A stretch of DNA of 64,000 nt from Ophiodon elongatus (GCA_016806645.1 JACSYO010000977.1:126501-190500); one strand, 5' to 3'; shown: positions 46,736 through 60,969, numbered from the stretch's first letter. Notes: generated from the sequence alone by a model not told the origin. Numbers and translations: made by a program.

Positions 46736-49700
46736 CACTATTTACAATAGTAATAATACATAATAATTGACTACATTATAACTGCAAGTACCATATCAAA
46801 CCACTGAAACCCTTCTGACTCTAGCTTTATGTTATCTTTTATTATCTGGCTGTAGTTATAGCTGTATATCACTGAAACAGCTCTGGCTGTTTGTCCCAAC
46901 ACACACTTAAGAGAAGCTCTACACCTCTTTGACATCACAAATGTCACATTTAGAGAAAACTGTGCACATTAATGAAACAAGTAAATTGAGAAATGCATTT
47001 ACCAATTTGACACCACATATGCAGCATAAGGAAATACGGTGTAAATACAGAAACATGACACATTGTTAGTGAATTAGCCCATGATAAAACATTTTTAAGC
47101 ACTCGATTAGGGGAACCAACAAAAACGTTTTGTCTGCAAAACCAGAAGAGAAGAAGAACCAGTTTGGGCCAGTTAAAGGAAGTCTGGAGCGTTGCAGTAC
47201 CCTGAAATCAAGCCAGAATCTGATGAGGCCTTCAGTGACTCTCGCAATCCTTTTGAAGTTAAACCGTGAAAACTTAAAGAGAGCACACACTCACACACAC
47301 ACACACGCTTGTGAAGATAGAATATGCAGTGATTCTTCTAATGATCTCGGTGCTGCCAGAGACAAGGCCCTGATTTTAAAGGCCACTTTTGAGATTGAGG
47401 AGCTGATGGAATAGAACTAATGTGTGATGTCGAGGCTCTTTGAAGAGTGTCTGCAACCCACAGTCACTTGGCAAAGACATTTCACAAAATACAATTAATT
47501 CTGTATCACAAGGGGTGAAATAGTATATTTTAGCAGAGTCACACGGTGTCTGGAAGTCAAAGTAACGTCCCTCCTACGGTCTTTTATCTTTTAATAACTG
47601 AACTATGGGACGCTTACCACCAGACAGTGTGGACAGCAGAGATAAGCAGACAGTGGATGGTACAGGTCATGTGATAAAGGTTATAATAAGGTCATATATC
47701 ACATGTATCACATCTCCTGCACACATCAAGGGCCAGTGTCATGCAGGGGCCCCTTTTCAAACTTGTGTGTTTGCAAGGTAAAATAATAATTCATTTTTCA
47801 AAATCACCTTCCTTTCTTTTTTTTGTAGGGGAGAAAAGAATGTTCCACAATACCTGAGACTGTCTGCCACCCACTTCTAACAATAGTTCAGCATGTCTCC
47901 GTCGATTCTATTCCAGCTGCAAGAATGCAGTTGGAATAGAATCAATGCATTTTGTGTCTGAATGTAATCACTGGAATCTCAATAAGAGCGGAAAGCAAAT
48001 ATTTGCTGAATGTATTGAATGAATTGAATGTGGGTCTAAACTCAGTGAAATCACCTTGATTTATTTGATAAATAACATTACTTGTATTATGGTGATGCAT
48101 TCGTTGAAGCCTATGGTCTTGCATCAGAGCAATGGATGTGATGTAAAGCAGTGGTTGTTAAGTACCGGGCCCCTTGAGCTGTCCTTCCAGAAGGAGCCTC
48201 TTCCCAGCTGCACATGAAAAGTACCTTCACAGCCACGCTCGAGTCAACGGGACGGTTGGATACATCTGGAATATAAACCGAGCAGGAAGGTGAAGTGCTC
48301 AGAGAGGAACGAGTCCTCTTTCCAGCAAACCTGTCGTTAACAGTGAGGCAAAGCCCCGGCCCTCGTCAACGGAGAGAGACAGACCGTTTGAATCGTGCCC
48401 TAAATTACACACATGATCTTTGTCAATTTAAAAGATAACTTTGCATGTCAAGAAAAAGAAAATAGGAAATAGGGAAGGAAATAGCAATTAGACGGACAAC
48501 ACATCCAACAGTGGCCCAAGTGGCGTCTCTCGCTGAAGCCACGATGCCTCGTACCAGCACCTACTCTCACCAACAGCTGGACTCGCTCGTCGCTTCGCTC
48601 TCCACTGGCTGATGCAAGGAGTCGCTGGATAAACCTCATCCGGAGAGATAAGGCTACCTGTGTGCGTGGATATAGATGAGTCACCTAGTCAGCTAGCTAG
48701 CCACGGTGGCGGCGTGCTCATCCTGGTCACGTACACGTGTGCGAGACGAGAGATGCAGCTCACCGATCGGTATCACACACAACAAAATAACACTACAACC
48801 AAACTAAGACCGTTTGCACGTGTTTCGACTCGCAAAATGATGATGACATCATCACGTGTGTATTTCATGGCGAGATTCAAACGGGATAAAAAAAACATTC
48901 ATCTTTCATCGATGACTACTGTACATATTTGTTACGAAATAAGGTCTGATGGGGACACCGGAAGGGGAGGGACTTGGCCTCTCTGCTATGAGCTGTGTTT
49001 AGGGGGAGGTGCTTAGATTACTGCGTACACTGTGGAGACGAGAGACAGAGAACTCCTCTAGTGAGATGTGACAGAGCCATAGTGCTGCCAGAACATGCTG
49101 CGTCCAGTGGACCGGTCACTTTTATTTTTCTGTGTTTCAGTCATCCATCATGTGCATCTCAGATGTGTTTCAATTTGAATCAATACGGCTGGCTACACCA
49201 CTCGCGTACGGGGTCAGATTTTAAGCCCACTGCTGCAGCCCAAAGCATCTTTTTAGGCTATTTTCTTCCAACTTATGCACCGAGCTACATCGATCTTGCA
49301 TCAGGCTGCGAGACAGCGGCAAGACACTTGTGATTGCACAGCACTACTGTGGATTACCACATCCAGAGCGACAGTGACGTAGGACTGAAGCCGCTGCTGT
49401 TGAGCTGCTCGCACGCTGCCTCAGCAGCTGTTGGTTCAGCACCAGGCTGCCAGGGCTAACTGAGGGGAAGCACGGCTGTGTTGTTTCAGGTACTGAGGAT
49501 GAAATGGGATCCAGGAAACGCCGCTTTGTGTAATGGAGCTTCAAGGGCCGTGAGACGCCAAAATACTGAGCAGTTTAACATACGAGGAGATGTCTTCAAC
49601 TCTGGAAATGGTTTGATCTTTCAAAGGCCTGCCGCAATTATGAGCTATGTGATCGCCTGATTGCCAATATTAGACCTAATCATTCCATATCAAAGTGAAT

Positions 49701-52130
49701 TTTTGCAGTTGAATATTATTATTTACGTGTTGAACATTTTTTGAACACGAATACAGTTTTTGCGTTTTTCAAGATTGAAAGTATTAGATAGGCTCAGTCT
49801 GACAGGCTGCGCTCCGCTCTGTGCTGTCTGTGGATACGAGGGCCAGGCCGGCCAAACAAAGCCACAGCCGAGGACCAAACAGTAACTACTGACATCAGAA
49901 ATGTAAAAATAAAAACTCTTCCCGTGCCTTCCCGAGCCTCCGTCTGCCCCTTCCTACCGGTGCTTTTATATCAGCCGTGTTGAGGCCAATAAAGTGTCTG
50001 CCGTGCACGAGGTTCTGATATCAGGACAGAAACATGCATACAGAGCTGGGTTGTGGACAGCGGGCTGCTATTGGACAGGTTCTCCTGTGTCAGCTCATAT
50101 GAGACCATATCTTTTGCTTTCCGTAGAAAAGAGGATGACAGAAAGAATAAGGGGGTTATTTATGGAGGAGAGTCTCCCCTACAGGTGCAGCAGTGCGTTG
50201 TGTTGTCTTAAGTCATGCTGGAGATCATTCCACAGTCCTTTGCTGCTTAATGTCAGTATGTTTAAACCCAGGTCTGATCCGTCACGTTCCGACATCATTA
50301 TTTATTTGATAAACACATTTTCATCTCCTATTTGCCTTCAAACTCTTTACCGACAAAAGGAAAAGAAATCATGTAAAATCAACTCAAAATGAAATAACTG
50401 TCTTGAACCACTATTTAAAGCTATTAAAGAGAATCTGTGCAGCAGACCAAGAGCACAGGCACGCAAAATATTACTTGACAATCATGGATTTATGTATATA
50501 GTTGCAAAGCCACAATATGCACGATGTGTGGCATAAAATCAAAAGTAAAAGTAATTTGTAAATTGCAATTATTTGTACAACTAATCCGTTTCTTTTCTGA
50601 AAAATGAAATGTGTTATTCATGCGCTTGAGAGCCACTCCTTTCACCGCGACATGTACACACATCCACGGGGCCGGTGGCATCGATCCCATTCACAGTTTA
50701 ACCAGACAACAGATGTAACCACGAACCTGACACCCGCTACGAACCACCGCTGCAAAAACAAAGACAGGGTGAGGTTTAGGGAACGATCACGGGCTAAAGC
50801 TGCCACTTCGTCAATGTAAGGGGACCCTCGTCGTCACGGTTACACAAATAACCATGTTGTTAAGGTCATGTAAACGATGGTGGTCATGAGAGGAAAAATA
50901 AGGTGACTGGTGAACAAACAGAAGTCTCCTGATGAGTCCTCCTAATAGCACGTTTAAGGTAAAGAACTACATCAGTACATGTCTTCATTTCAACGTATCC
51001 TCAAACAACAATATCTCACTTTTCTTGCGTTTTCCTACAAAAGCCAGCATCGCGCGTCAGCTGCCGCTCGTTCCATGAATACAGTTTTTTGAAAATAACC
51101 TTCCGTCTTTACAGGAAACTCAGTTAGGCAGCACACCTACTCAGTTAGGTTTAGGAAAAGATCGACGTCTGGGTTAAAATAACCACGGAAGTGCCGTTAA
51201 CGCGTGTTACGTGGCAAAAACATCCACGTTGATTTCTTGTTCCAAACCGGGAGCCAATGGTGGTCTCCTGGCTGAAAGCCCCCCCCACCCCCACCCCTCA
51301 CCCGCCCTGTGTGTGATTTAGCGGCCTTCATATGTCCTCGTTCATGATTACACTGATAACATAAGAAAACTTGTGATCTTTACAAATTACGGCACATTTC
51401 CGTATTTATTTGCAAACACTGATGTACAGTGTAACACTGAATGAACACGTGAATATGCAGTTTTGGACCATACTGACAAAGATCCCCGACTGCACGTGTT
51501 TTTCCAGCAGTTGATATAATGCGTGTGAGCACAGCTGAAGTCATTTTGGATATATGTAACATATTCAATTTACCATATGAAGGGGCTATTGGCTCGGAAA
51601 AAACTATGTACTTCATTTAACACAACACTGATTATTTGTAAGGCAATATTCCCGCCAGCACCAAAGTGTAATGAATCTGAACATTAACGCAGTCGTTTGA
51701 GTTGAAGCTCAGTGTGTCAGTGAAGGCCGGAGTGCGACTTCGTGTGTGTGGTGTGCAACGGCTGAACGAAAATAACTTCACAGGACCCCATCCTGTTTTT
51801 TTGACAGGGGCTGACGTTAACCTTTCCCTCGGGACACCTCATAAAGCAGCAATGTCACAGCCATACTGAGTATTTACAGCAGCAGAAGCTGACGTGCTGA
51901 TCTGGTAATACGCAACACACCACATACACTTTTACAGAACTCCATTTAGCAACCATTCCCCCCAAAGACTCTGGAGAGAAAATTATTTTGTTCTCAGGAC
52001 CCCACACAAGCGGAAAACACCATAAAGAATGCTGATTACATTAGCAAAAACGGTTATTGCCTCAATGCTATTACCTCCAACTCCCCTGGTGCTCTCCTGC
52101 TAATAGTAAGGTGTGTGTGTGTGTGTGTAT

Positions 52131-52182
<52 letters not shown>

Positions 52183-53190
52183 TGTGTATGGGCAACCATG
52201 TACTGCATACTTACCACCGTGTTTGTTTGCATATATTTGGCATCATTATTTCCTGACTGCAGGTCCCCCTACAAAGTAACAGTATACCATTCCGCTCTGT
52301 GTTAATTATAAAAGCTAGATTATTTCCTGCTTTCGATAAGCGTGAGGTCTAATGGGGTTCTGTGGACTGGTGTCTCTGGCTGCTTTGGAGGAATGAGCTC
52401 GGGTGTAATGACTTGACAGGTGAAAATGCCAATTTAGTGTTGTGTATCAGAGTTGACCTTATCAGGGTTCAGAATTTCATAAATCCACCAGAAATGGCTG
52501 TTCATTATAACTTTAATTTGACACTCCAGTGGTGTGTGTCCTGGTTAACTTCTCATTAAAGAATCATAATTAATCATAGTGCGTGTGCATTTGTGTGTGT
52601 GTGTGTGTGTGTGTCTGTTATAATATTTCCAAAATAGGTAATCTTCTATTCGATGGCACTGTATAAGTGGTTACCTACACAAAGGTCTCCTAAGCCGTAC
52701 AGAGGAGTCACATGACAGAGGAGCTGGTTTTACCAATTCAGCTCAGTTCATTTGTTCAACCACACCCATTGACAGGAAACACTGTCGTTCAGGGCGGCAG
52801 CCCGGTGGGTGGAGTGGCAGGGGGACAAGGGGACATGAATGCTGTGGGTCGGGGGGCGAGTTGCTCAAGAACTGCTGACTGATCGCTGGATTCATGTTGC
52901 ACTCACTTCCCCTGCTCACATCTTATTAAAAAATACAGCGTATATGTAGGTACTGCAACAAAATGAATAATACAATTTATTATTTATCGCTATAATTAGG
53001 CGGCAACCTCCAATTCTGAACAAAAAAGCCAATGTTAAAGTACCCTAGAACACTAACGTAACAATTAGTAACACCATCACTAACGTCGGGTATATTTTAC
53101 CCAATATAATGTACCTGATAAAAAATACTTCTCATCAAAATATATTAAAATACAACAATACAAGGCAAATTGAAGTACTCTTCTTTAATT
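46736..53190. other. Intergenic, no gene recognised
   Basis: About 6.4 kb. Contains (GT)n tracts (52112-52181 and 52588-52614) and a GC-richer, TAGC-rich patch near 48500-49100 that I cannot assign. Open frames up to 132 codons (49994-50392) have no recognised homology. Confidence 0.4.
52112..52181. repeat. (GT)n microsatellite
   Basis: GT array with one TATG interruption. Confidence 0.95.
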
Positions 53191-53199
53191 TTCCCCAAT

Positions 53200-53632
53200 A
53201 CAGTGTCTCCGACCGAAAGAACGAGGTCTCGGATACAAGCGGCCGAAATGAGTTTTCTCCGTAGGGTGGCCGGGCTCAGCCTTAGAGATAGGGTAAGGAG
53301 CTCGGACATCAGGAGGGAACTTGGAGTTGAGGCGCTACTCCTTCATATCGAAAGGAGTCAGCTGAGGTGGTTCGGGCATCTGATCAGGATGCCTCCTGGA
53401 CGCCTCCCGTTAGAGGTTTTCCAGGCACGCCCAACTGGTAGGAGGCCCCGGGGAAGACCCAGGACACGCTGAAGGGATTATATCTCCCAGCTGGCCTGGG
53501 AACGCCTCGGGATCCCCCAGAACGAGCTGGAACGTGTTGCGGGTGAGAGGGAAGCCTGGGTCGGCCTGCTAGGCCTGCTGCCACCGCGACCCGACCCGGG
53601 ATAAGCGGAGGAAAATGGAAATGGATGGACAA
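53200..53632 (+). mobile_element. 3' end of an RTE-type LINE (Rex3-like)
   Basis: SPTERTRSRIQAAEMSFLRR, then VAGLSLRDRVRSS, IRRELGVEALLLHIERSQLR, WFGHLIRMPPGRLP, GRRPRGRPRTR, a TGA at 53470-53472 where relatives have Trp, RDYISQLAWERLGIP and LLPPRPDPG. The 3' end is a GGAAATGGATGGA motif, as in fish elements ending in TGGA repeats. Only the last ~140 codons remain. Clade name from memory. Confidence 0.75.
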
Positions 53633-54799
53633 TGTCTCATAAAACGAAAAAAACAGGTATCATGGGGGTCCCTATAAAAAGACTCAAAGATTTGTGAAAA
53701 AGTAGAGAATCGTTAATGAAACATTCCTAAAATAAAAAAGAATGGAGCTGGGAACTTGTCCTTTGGTCCACCCGTTCCTGGGACATGTGAGCCTTGTCCG
53801 GTGAAGGCACAGTCTCCCTGCAACAAAAACACTTTTCTTGCCTTGCCTTGCAATGGTAATATCCACCCGAAAATGTGTTAGCTTCTATCACTAACGTCGG
53901 GTGAAAATCACCCGAACACGTGCCTGTTGAAAAAACCAGGGATGGGAGCAGGAGACACGACATTGCGACCGCTGCAGCTGGCTAACAGTCTTACGGCGAG
54001 CCTCGGACTCACCGAGGTGAGGTTTTGCAATAACGACTAAAAGGAGCAGTGTACGAGTAGTAATGCCTTAGTGCTTCATCCACTCACTCTCGTCACAGTG
54101 TAGGAAAGCACATTGCTGTCAGCAGATAAGTTACAACTCTGTTCGACTCATTTTCTGTCACCAGAGCATTAAAGTATGGGGGAATGAGCAAGCTAGCTAA
54201 CTAACTCATGGACAGCTGGTTAGTTAGCTTGCTAGCTTTAATGCTACACTCGTGGCTCTGTCCAATGGTCCCGCTGCCTCACTCCCCAATGCTCTGGAGA
54301 AGGACAAGCTAGTTACCTAGCTAACCAGCCAGCAAGCTACGATAACATTTACAGCCCCGCTGACGTGGTTGTTACCATATCACAACAATCACTATTTCCT
54401 TTTGTACTCGTCACATGACTATGGAAAACACGTCAATGTCCATTCTGCTCCTATTCTATTTCTATGGCGTCATTAATAGAATCCAAACCGACATTGCGTT
54501 GTAATAGAACACGGTTCTCAAATTGCAAAAGGCTGCCTTCTGTTCTATTTTAGTGGGATTTAAAAAAAAAAAAAACATTTTCTGCTTTTCACTTGGCAAT
54601 TCTGCAACACACATTACATTACACGTTCAAGAATGAAATCTCACGCAATCATTGGGAAAACACTTCTATTCAAATTCAAAACATAAATAGGCAACACCGT
54701 CACACATGAAAATGTAACATTTATTGAACACCAATGAGTGTAAAACCGTAGCACTACAGATATAGCTCAGGTAAGCTCACCTCTTTTGTGAGAACTTGT

Positions 54800-54854
54800 G
54801 AAGAGAAGGAGGAGGAAGAGGAGAAAGAGGAGGAAGAGGAAGAAGAGGAGGAGG
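54800..54854. repeat. 55-base polypurine tract
   Basis: Only A and G on the plus strand, (GAGGA)n-like. The complement gives a poly-Ser/Phe spurious frame. Confidence 0.95.
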
Positions 54855-57800
54855 CCAACAAGAACAAAGAAGGGGACCAGGGGTGACATTGCTTGTGATG
54901 TGGATGAGTGATGTGGCCAGACTCTAACAAAAGGCTGTATTCATAAACCATCCTCCATCCCTCACCATAGTATCTATTGTTTGCTGTTGCTATGTCATTT
55001 TACTGTAATATTTGTTCTTTCAGTGTTTTAAGTAACAGTGTATTGCTTATTGTACTGTAATTCTGCTTTTCTTTTTTTTGTTATTGTAAAAACCTGCAAA
55101 TAAAAGAAATGTACTGTGTATGTATATATATATTTTTTCTGAAGCCTCTATTTTTTTTCTTCAATTTCTTAATCATTGAAATGTGAGTAGATGTACTGTA
55201 CTGGAACAATCTTTCACAGAAGCCTGAATGATAAAATTGCAGTTTTTCTTTTTACAATTGCTTAAGCACAATTTTGAAAACAATGCTCATTTTGTCAAGA
55301 CACTCCACACAATTCACACAACCACACACACAAGAACACCTCAGATAGTTTGCAAAATGAAATACTTCATTCAAAACTATACAATAATTCATAAAACCCA
55401 GTGTTGTCACCGTATGTCACTCATACAGTTCATACGATCTGATTCTCTTTGAACCAGTAACACAGCTGGGCTTAGTCTAAAACTCTCCTCAGAAAACTTT
55501 CCTAATTCTATTGTCAGGGTTTGATTATTTTCAGAGATACTGTTAGAGTTAAGCTCACTGATTATAATATTTATTTCTCTCCACGTCATGAAATCATTTG
55601 CCAAGGTTGCGTTTTACACTCAGAACAGAGCATATTCTACATAGAATATAAACACAGCAAAGTAATTTGTGGAGAACAAAAAAAAGAAGGCTGTGTATCC
55701 GATGAGATATAGATGGAACAGTAAAAGTAAAAGTCATCCAGTGGGCTCTCTGGTGGTAATTATGAGAACCCACATGGATAGCTGAGCTTCATTTTAATTA
55801 TGAGATACTCAGCCATGTAAGTGAGCGTGCACAACACCAGGACTCTGGAGCCGACTCATTTAAATGCCTGTCATGAAAAGGTTCTCTTGCACAGTAGTAA
55901 TTATGAGTGAGAAATGTTTTTAATTCTGAGATTCTTTCTCGGTTTGTCATACAATATTTTTCTCTTTTATTTATATTTCACTGGTATTACCTGCTGTAAA
56001 GCATCACAGACTGACCAGCGCTGCCATTTCTGGATATTTTGGTTAATTTCTTCTTACAATATTTTAAGACAATTATCATAATATTATGATACTTTAGAAT
56101 TTAAATGTCACTATATTCAACTTCCCTCACCTTTCTGGGCTGTGACATGTTATTATCATCATCTGTTAATCCCTATCTCTGCATGCACACGCTAGACTCT
56201 GTTATGTCCTGTCCAGGTTTTAGTCATGGTCTCTGTAAGATGCTGACTGATCATCTGTGTCTCAACATCTCAGTCTCTTGTTATTTCTGTACTCACATGC
56301 AGTGCTATACATATTCCTATAAAGCAATCTCTGTATGTTTGAGTGAATAACAGAATATAGGTCTGCCTCGCGTGTATTTTACAATTTTATACAGGAAGGG
56401 TGTGGGCGTAGCTCTGCTGCAGGACGGCCTATTGAAACAGACACTGTCCTCAGCATTAACATAACAGAAAGACTTTATAGAGGTGTAGTCTCCATCAACA
56501 CATTCTGCGTTCATATGCAGATGTTGGCATCGGGAGCGTTCTGGTTTCCGTTTCGTCCTGAGCAGGCTTTGGGAGAATGCAGGTAAACAGACCTGCTCGG
56601 AAAAAGCAAAAGAGGCAGAAATGCAACCTGGGAACCCACCGGCTACCGCCTTGAGGTGAGTTTTTGCTTTGTATTGGTTTAAAAAGAGCTTATGAAACAA
56701 TCCGGTTGTACACGTCATCTCGAAACTCCAACTCTAGTCTCTTAGTATCTCAAGTTGTAAACAACAAGCAGCGGCAGGTTAGAGGAAGTCTTGCGTCGGA
56801 TATCTGCTGGCAACACCAGAGCAACAGTAATACAGCCCCTTGACCCCAGAGGCTCCTCGTCGCCGGGACGATAGACGAGATTGATAGCGTTTGAGTTGTT
56901 CAAGTTGTTAGCGTTGTCAGTTGTTACCGTTGTTCACCACGAGACATCACTAAAATGCTGGCGAAAGGGCCGTCCTGTTCTCATCGGTCACTGCTGCTCG
57001 CTGTCACTGAAGGAAACAGCTGACCCCTGTTTTTATATGGTTTGTGACTCAGCGGGTCACCTGCCCCAAAGTGCTGTGCAACCGGTGTTTTAACGGAGCA
57101 CACAGCGGGGCCTTTTGGACAGCTGTCATTTCAGAAGGGAACATCTGGATTTACAGCCAGTACATGTGAATCCAAATATATTCATCGGTCCTGATTTAGA
57201 TCCTGTTGCGTCTCGAGTCACCCTCACTTTCGTTCTCATTTTAATGTGTCATCGTTTACTATAGGCTCCACAATTTATGATCTTTGACTCACTGGAGTTC
57301 AGGGCCCACCCTATCCTATGCTGGTTAGGATTCTCGTCTTGGTGTGGATCATACCGTATTATGTATTATGACGTTTGCTTAAAAACATAGTAACCAGGTT
57401 ATTTATATATGACCGTGTTGCAGCGCTGTGAGCAGATGAGCCTCAGAGTTGCAGAATAAGCTCCAGCCATTCTCTTCCTAGTATCAGGTGTTCAGTGCAG
57501 TGTGAGCCATCATTGATTTTGGCACCCCCTTCATCTGGCGGCGTCCTAGGCGACCACCTAAAGACGGTCCTGCATGGACCTGGGTCGGTAAACATGAGTG
57601 ATGTGCAGTTTACTGAGTGCTAATTATTTCTTGGCACTGAACTCCTCCTGCCTTTAGCTTGCCAGTGACAGAGTGACTTGCTGCAGCTCCAAGCTGATCG
57701 AAGCCAGGTGTGTTTTGGATGACGGTGTCTTTGAAGGACAATGGTGCAATGCAATCATTTTAATATTTTTTAATTACAACTTTTTATTTTAGGCCCTGAA

Positions 57801-58371
57801 AGGGCTGTAATATGCCTCATCAAATGTCATTTTTTATTGCCACCGAGGACAGTAATGAAGTGGTAGCAATTAGAGTATCGCAGTAATGACAGTGGATCAT
57901 GATATAATTTACAACCATTATGAGATGAAGAGCAGTCGGATGATTGGTGTCGGTGCATTATAGAGATCATCAGATCAGCGGGGGCCTGGACTCCTCCTTG
58001 ACACCGATGTCCTTGGCCCTGACTATTATCCTCGCTGTGTCGCCATACCTCTCCTCCCCCTGCTGCTCTTTCAGGTGTTTTCCTCTCATCTTGCCTAATG
58101 ATACATGCTAATTGTTTTTAAATGGGTTTTTTGTGCTGGTGCACCTTCTCTCCCTTCAACTCTATTATATCCGCTGGACCATGAAAAACCAAAAATTCAC
58201 TCAAGAGGCTGTTCAGACGTTCGAATCGATGGATCTAAATACATTTGCAGGGGTACTCGAGGGGCTGTGGGGCTTTCTCTTTTCCCATGTCTACATGAAA
58301 CAATCAGATCAAGGAAACTTTTCTAACACTGGTGCTGCGATGTGCTCAGTCCAGTCCAAAACCAACTATGA

Positions 58372-58391
58372 CCCCCCCCCCCCCCCCCCCC
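58372..58391. repeat. C20 homopolymer
   Basis: Twenty consecutive C bases; the length may be affected by sequencing. Confidence 0.95.
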
Positions 58392-59772
58392 GCATAATAG
58401 AAGGCCCGGTTAGCTGTTTTCTTCCTCAGCCACGGCACATCAAGTGGAAGACGGCGAACGGCGCTGAACATAAAACACAGTAACAGTTGTTTGCTTTGTT
58501 TATGATTATAATTACAACCCGGCTCCATATGGCACATTGTAACTTTTCCATATCTCCTGCATAGTGCAGCGCGAGGCATTATCCTTTATTACTCGGCTTG
58601 TTGGCGCCGAGACAAGAGAGGAGCAGCGCCAAGAAACAGTGCCTGGAAACAATGCTTGCAAGATGAGAGGAGCAAGTAAAGTGGGAAAAGAGGAGGGAGG
58701 AACAAAGAACAAAAAGAGAGTGCGCGAGAGAGTTTTTTTTTTTTCTGCAGCCGTCCATGGCTTTTTAATTTCATCTGAGATTACTGAGCGTGATGAGCTT
58801 AGTCGTGCTACGATTCCCTCCATGCGGGCTTCTCCAACGCACCCCCCAACGCTCTGACGGAGCTCCATGAATTCCCCTTATTGCTGTTTAATGGAGATGG
58901 GTACCCAAACAAATGAGCAGCCTCCGCCTGGCTCAGCGCCGCGGGTTCTCATTAATCCGGATGCTGAGACGCTGATGGCACTAATTTTTCAAGGCTAAGC
59001 GGCGTCGGCGTCTCACCGCTTTGCGCCGTCTCCCACAACAAGGGGGAGTTTTAACCGGAGACGCAGCCGAAAGGCAGAGAGGTTGTAGTGCTCATGTCAC
59101 ACCTGGTCTGTGGAGCTCGCTGCCTCGCCGTTGGAAACCTCCCCCCACGGTGCCCATCTGTGTCTGTGGCAGAGCAGAGAGCGGTGCAGGCGTGATGAGA
59201 GGCTGCCTCACTATTAAAGGGATGCTAAGTAGAGACATAAGTGCAAATTACATTTGTAACAAAATGTCTTCAGAATGCAGCCTAATGCAGGGTAATACTT
59301 TTTTTTCCCAGGCTACATAAACTGCATTCGTAATGTGAGCTGTGTTAGAGGGAATGGGAATTAGATTGCTGGTAAACACAACAATATTAAAATGTGGTGC
59401 TTAGGCTGAACAATGTCAATCAGCCACACAGTATGGTGAGCAGAGGTGTTGGCACCACTCACCACAGGACACTATAGTCTGATGAGTGTCGTCCTGTGAG
59501 TGAAGGCCTCAGGGCTCTGAGGGCGTCTACTGCTGGAGTCACATGGAATCAGTCAGACGATGGACGGACAACATCTTCTGGACGGCACGGGGAAACAAAC
59601 AGCCCGACGGAACGGCAGGAGGATATGTTGCTATGGGGATGGAATTGAATATATATATATATATGAAAACATGATTTTGTGCCTACTATAGTTTCTTTGC
59701 ATATGATGTCACACATCGGCGCTCTTTCCAGATGGAGGGCAGGCAACTGGAGGCCGGTTGAACACTGCAGCA

Positions 59773-60965
59773 ATGCCGAAGGCTTGTGCTGTTTACGGCT
59801 GTTGCAACCGATCAAATCGGGAAAAAAACAAAGGCTACTCTCGAGTCTCGAAAATAGTTGTAAACAAAGGTGAGACGTTTAAAAAACGTTCAGAGTTCAT
59901 CTCGGTTATCAGCACGGTAAACCTTCTTTATCCCCTTTGCTAAATATATTCTTTGTGGATGCAGGATGCCAGACAGACCTGACAATGGATGATCTCAGGA
60001 AGATGGAATATGTTCTGAATCAAGCATCAGTGGAGCAGAGTGAACTCCAATTTAGCCGAGAGGCTTTTCAGAAGAATGAAGACGAGACTTTTACACAAGT
60101 TTTACACAGGATTGCCCAATTTCTTAGTGTTTCAATCATGTGAGCCACACATCACCTCTAGCACTCTGTCTGCACTCTCCAAATTTGAACACTTCCTTTT
60201 GGTTTTACTTCGGTGAGACCAAATCTTTCACCCCAAGATTTGGCTTTCAGGTTCAATGTTTCTTGTTCCACCGTTTCCTTTGCCTAATTTGGCAGTGATA
60301 GTGGACTGTTCTGAGGTTGTCATTGAGAGGCCTTCTAATTTGCTTGCTTAGCACAAACCTGGTCTGATTATAAACACCATAACACAGTTACATTTATCAT
60401 TGGTGTTGCTCCTCAAGGATTCGTCACCTACATCTCTCGTGCTTGGGGAGGAAGAGTTAGTGACAAGCAGATTACTAAGGAGCGTGAGCTTCGAAATAAT
60501 TGGTTGCCTGGAGCCATTGTTCTGGCAGACCGTGGCTTTAATGTAGGGGATAGTGTAGGATTTCACCGTGCTTCATTGAAGCTGCCCGCTTTCACGAAAT
60601 GGAAGAGCCAACTATCTGCATTTGAGTTAGAGCAAACACGAAAACTTGCTAATTGCGTATTCATGTTGAAAGGGCCACAGGATTGGTAAGGAGAAAGTAC
60701 CAAATTCTGCAGATAGGACAATGGCCATTGAACACATGGCAGTAAAAGCAGAGGATCCACTGGCGTTGATTGCTAAGACTGGAGTGCTTTGCTGTGCATT
60801 ATCCAATCTTTCTGACTGTGTTGTCCCACACGTATTCTCAGTTGCTTCTCAGCTTGAGGACAGCAAACTTCCAAAATCTATGTTGTGTAACTATTTAATC
60901 TTCATAAATAAACATATACTTTTTAAATACAGAAATGTCCGTCGTGTGTTTGTCCTTAGTCACGT
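59773..60965 (+). pseudogene. THAP + DDE_Tnp_4 transposase (PIF/Harbinger-type), frameshifted
   Basis: A DNA-transposon transposase relic. In order: a THAP zinc-finger start MPKACAVYGCCNRSNREKNK (59773 on, with the C-x-x-x-x-C pair), a spacer domain GCQTDLTMDDLRKMEYVLNQ (~59965), a helix-turn-helix block NLSPQDLAFRFNVSCSTVS (~60221), and the DDE nuclease: VIVDCSEV (Asp at 60304-60306), SDYKHHNTVTFIIGVAPQG, YISRAWGGRVSDKQIT, VLADRGF (Asp at 60528-60530), AFTKWKSQLSAFELEQTRK, IHVERATGLVRRKY (Glu at 60668-60670) and GVLCCALSNLSDCVVPH. All three acidic catalytic residues survive, but the frame shifts after the first Asp block, before IHVER and again after KYQILQ. Part of the THAP domain is missing or lies in an intron. 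I saw no clear terminal repeats. Confidence 0.75.
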
Positions 60966-60969
60966 GAAA

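Larger units (their letters stand above)
53633..59670. other. Intergenic, no gene recognised
   Basis: Contains a polypurine tract (54800-54854) and a C20 run (58372-58391). 54560-55470 is AT-rich and resembles, weakly, fish IS630/Tc1-type non-coding ends. No exon recognised. Confidence 0.4.

Noticed and set aside
52800..52860. G-rich stretch considered as a G-quadruplex
   Set aside because: The four G runs are separated by one loop of about 14 bases, too long for a confident call.
54191..54240. GCTAGC/TAACTAAC palindrome-like stretch
   Set aside because: Imperfect arms built from the TAGC-rich words frequent throughout this genome; not distinguishable from background.
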